From: an uncultured Lentibacter sp.
GTDB taxonomy: Bacteria > Pseudomonadota > Alphaproteobacteria > Rhodobacterales > Rhodobacteraceae
Reading direction: 5' to 3'
NCBI RefSeq assembly: GCF_937123735.1
Contig: NZ_CAKZKL010000048.1
Coordinates: forward strand, 1 to 64,000
Length of the DNA stretch: 64,000 nucleotides
Under the pieces are notes generated by a model, which saw nothing but the letters and a program-made list of their open reading frames with translations, was not told the origin of the DNA and searched no databases. Positions 63,468 through 64,000 of this stretch are shown piece after piece; position 1 is the stretch's first letter, and every line of letters starts with the position of its first letter. The translations under genes and the position numbers were made by a program.

Positions 63468-64000
63468 TGCCGGCCTCCGCAGCTGTGGCTGTGTCCGGAG
63501 CGAGGCTGCTGGCCTCGGGCAGGATCAGGCGGCCCGGATCGTCAATCCGTTCGGTGCCGTAGTTGCGCAGCACCCGCAGGAACTCGAGCCGTTCGTAATC
63601 GGCGGCCAGCCGCACGCGCATCCGTCCGCCGCGGTCCTGGGTGATGTTGCCAATCAGCACCCCTGCTGGAAAGACCTCCCCGTCGCCAGAGCTGACAACC
63701 CGGTCGCCGGGGCGGATCAGATCGCGGTTTTCCACAAAATCCACCGGTGGCGCGAGGGTGTTGTCGCCGATGAGCAGCCCGTTCTGGCCCGAGGGCTGGA
63801 TTGTGACCGGCACGCGCGAGGCCACATCTGTCAACAGCAGCACCCGGCTTGAGCGGGCCCCGACACCGGAAATCCGCCCGACAAGGCCAATACCGTCCAT
63901 GGCGGCCCAGCCATCAAGGATCCCGTCTTGGGCACCGACATTGAGCAACACCGACTGGCGGTAAGGCGACCCGCTGTCTGCCAGCACGACGCCTGAGATA
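63460..64000 (-). CDS. mreC: Rod shape-determining protein MreC, 5' part off the window
   Basis: C-terminal part of periplasmic scaffold MreC. The frame is open to base 64000 without a stop, so the gene begins outside the window; a GTG at 63987 is internal. Seen: GSPYRQSVLLNVGAQDGI, LVGRISGVGARSSRVLLLTD and a variable tail. The shown fragment is about 180 residues of a usual 280-320. Confidence 0.92.
   Translation of the reverse strand, partial: ISGVVLADSGSPYRQSVLLNVGAQDGILDGWAAMDGIGLVGRISGVGARSSRVLLLTDVASRVPVTIQPSGQNGLLIGDNTLAPPVDFVENRDLIRPGDRVVSSGDGEVFPAGVLIGNITQDRGGRMRVRLAADYERLEFLRVLRNYGTERIDDPGRLILPEASSLAPDTATAAEAGNE

Overview
The window is a GC-rich alphaproteobacterial chromosome segment, most likely from the Roseobacter group of Rhodobacteraceae (Rhodobacterales). 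That placement is an inference from protein sequence character: a YdcH/DUF465 micro-protein, PHB genes, a CIRCE-controlled groESL, KpsC/KpsS-type capsule enzymes between riboflavin genes, a homoprotocatechuate operon and a PtsP-LysC pair. There is no rRNA, CRISPR array, prophage or transposase. One tRNA (Glu, TTC) is present. Almost everything is core metabolism and housekeeping.

Layout. 1-4 kb: 3' part of dnaG and all of rpoD. 4-16 kb: an extended riboflavin neighbourhood. nrdR-ribD sit downstream of three capsule genes (kpsS-like, wza-like lipoprotein, kpsC) on the minus strand. ribE, a Tat-exported metallo-beta-lactamase-fold protein, a membrane GGDEF protein and ribBA-ribH-nusB follow. 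16-22 kb: a long-chain prenyl diphosphate synthase, a DUF2007 protein, a TrmN6-like methyltransferase, a DUF465 protein, phaB and phaA, an EAL phosphodiesterase and tag. 22-30 kb: a ribF-ycgN-ltaE overlapping operon, a MaoC hydratase, a HAD phosphatase, an SGNH hydrolase, a manganese pyrophosphatase, a DUF2161 nuclease-fold protein, a small lipoprotein and an alpha/beta hydrolase. 30-36 kb: groES-groEL with CIRCE, GNAT, DMT exporter, Nudix, an exported lipase-like protein and an orphan PhnM. 36-41 kb: hpaF-hpaE-hpaD-hpaG-hpaH for ring cleavage of 3,4-dihydroxyphenylacetate. 41-53 kb: metG, MFS, flavin reductase, GNAT, EcsC, ptsP, lysC, SDR, DUF1178, Nudix and a PhyH dioxygenase. 53-58 kb: msrB-msrA, tRNA-Glu, recJ and hom. 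58-64 kb: a small lipoprotein, TetR, a hydroxyacid dehydrogenase, and the cell-elongation cluster mreC-mreD-mrdA-rodA, cut by the right edge.

How genes work together. RibD, RibE, RibB, RibH and RibF cover most of the route to FMN/FAD, but the GTP cyclohydrolase II half of RibBA has lost its zinc cysteines, so that first step must be supplied elsewhere. PhaA and PhaB make (R)-3-hydroxybutyryl-CoA. The Hpa enzymes convert homoprotocatechuate towards central metabolism but lack HpaI and HpaBC here. MreC, MreD, PBP2 and RodA form the elongasome.

I did not find a clearly new protein system. The least-explained signals are in non-coding DNA. A composite dispersed element (palindromes, a GTCTTAACA box at fixed spacing, and three GGTGCACGC units at an 11-bp period) occurs twice in opposite orientation. 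Three DnaA-box-like sites are spaced 22-23 bp apart. Other points of interest are paired perfect hairpins upstream of lysC, a 12-bp tandem array between tag and ltaE, and a 12-bp palindrome at the hpa operon start.
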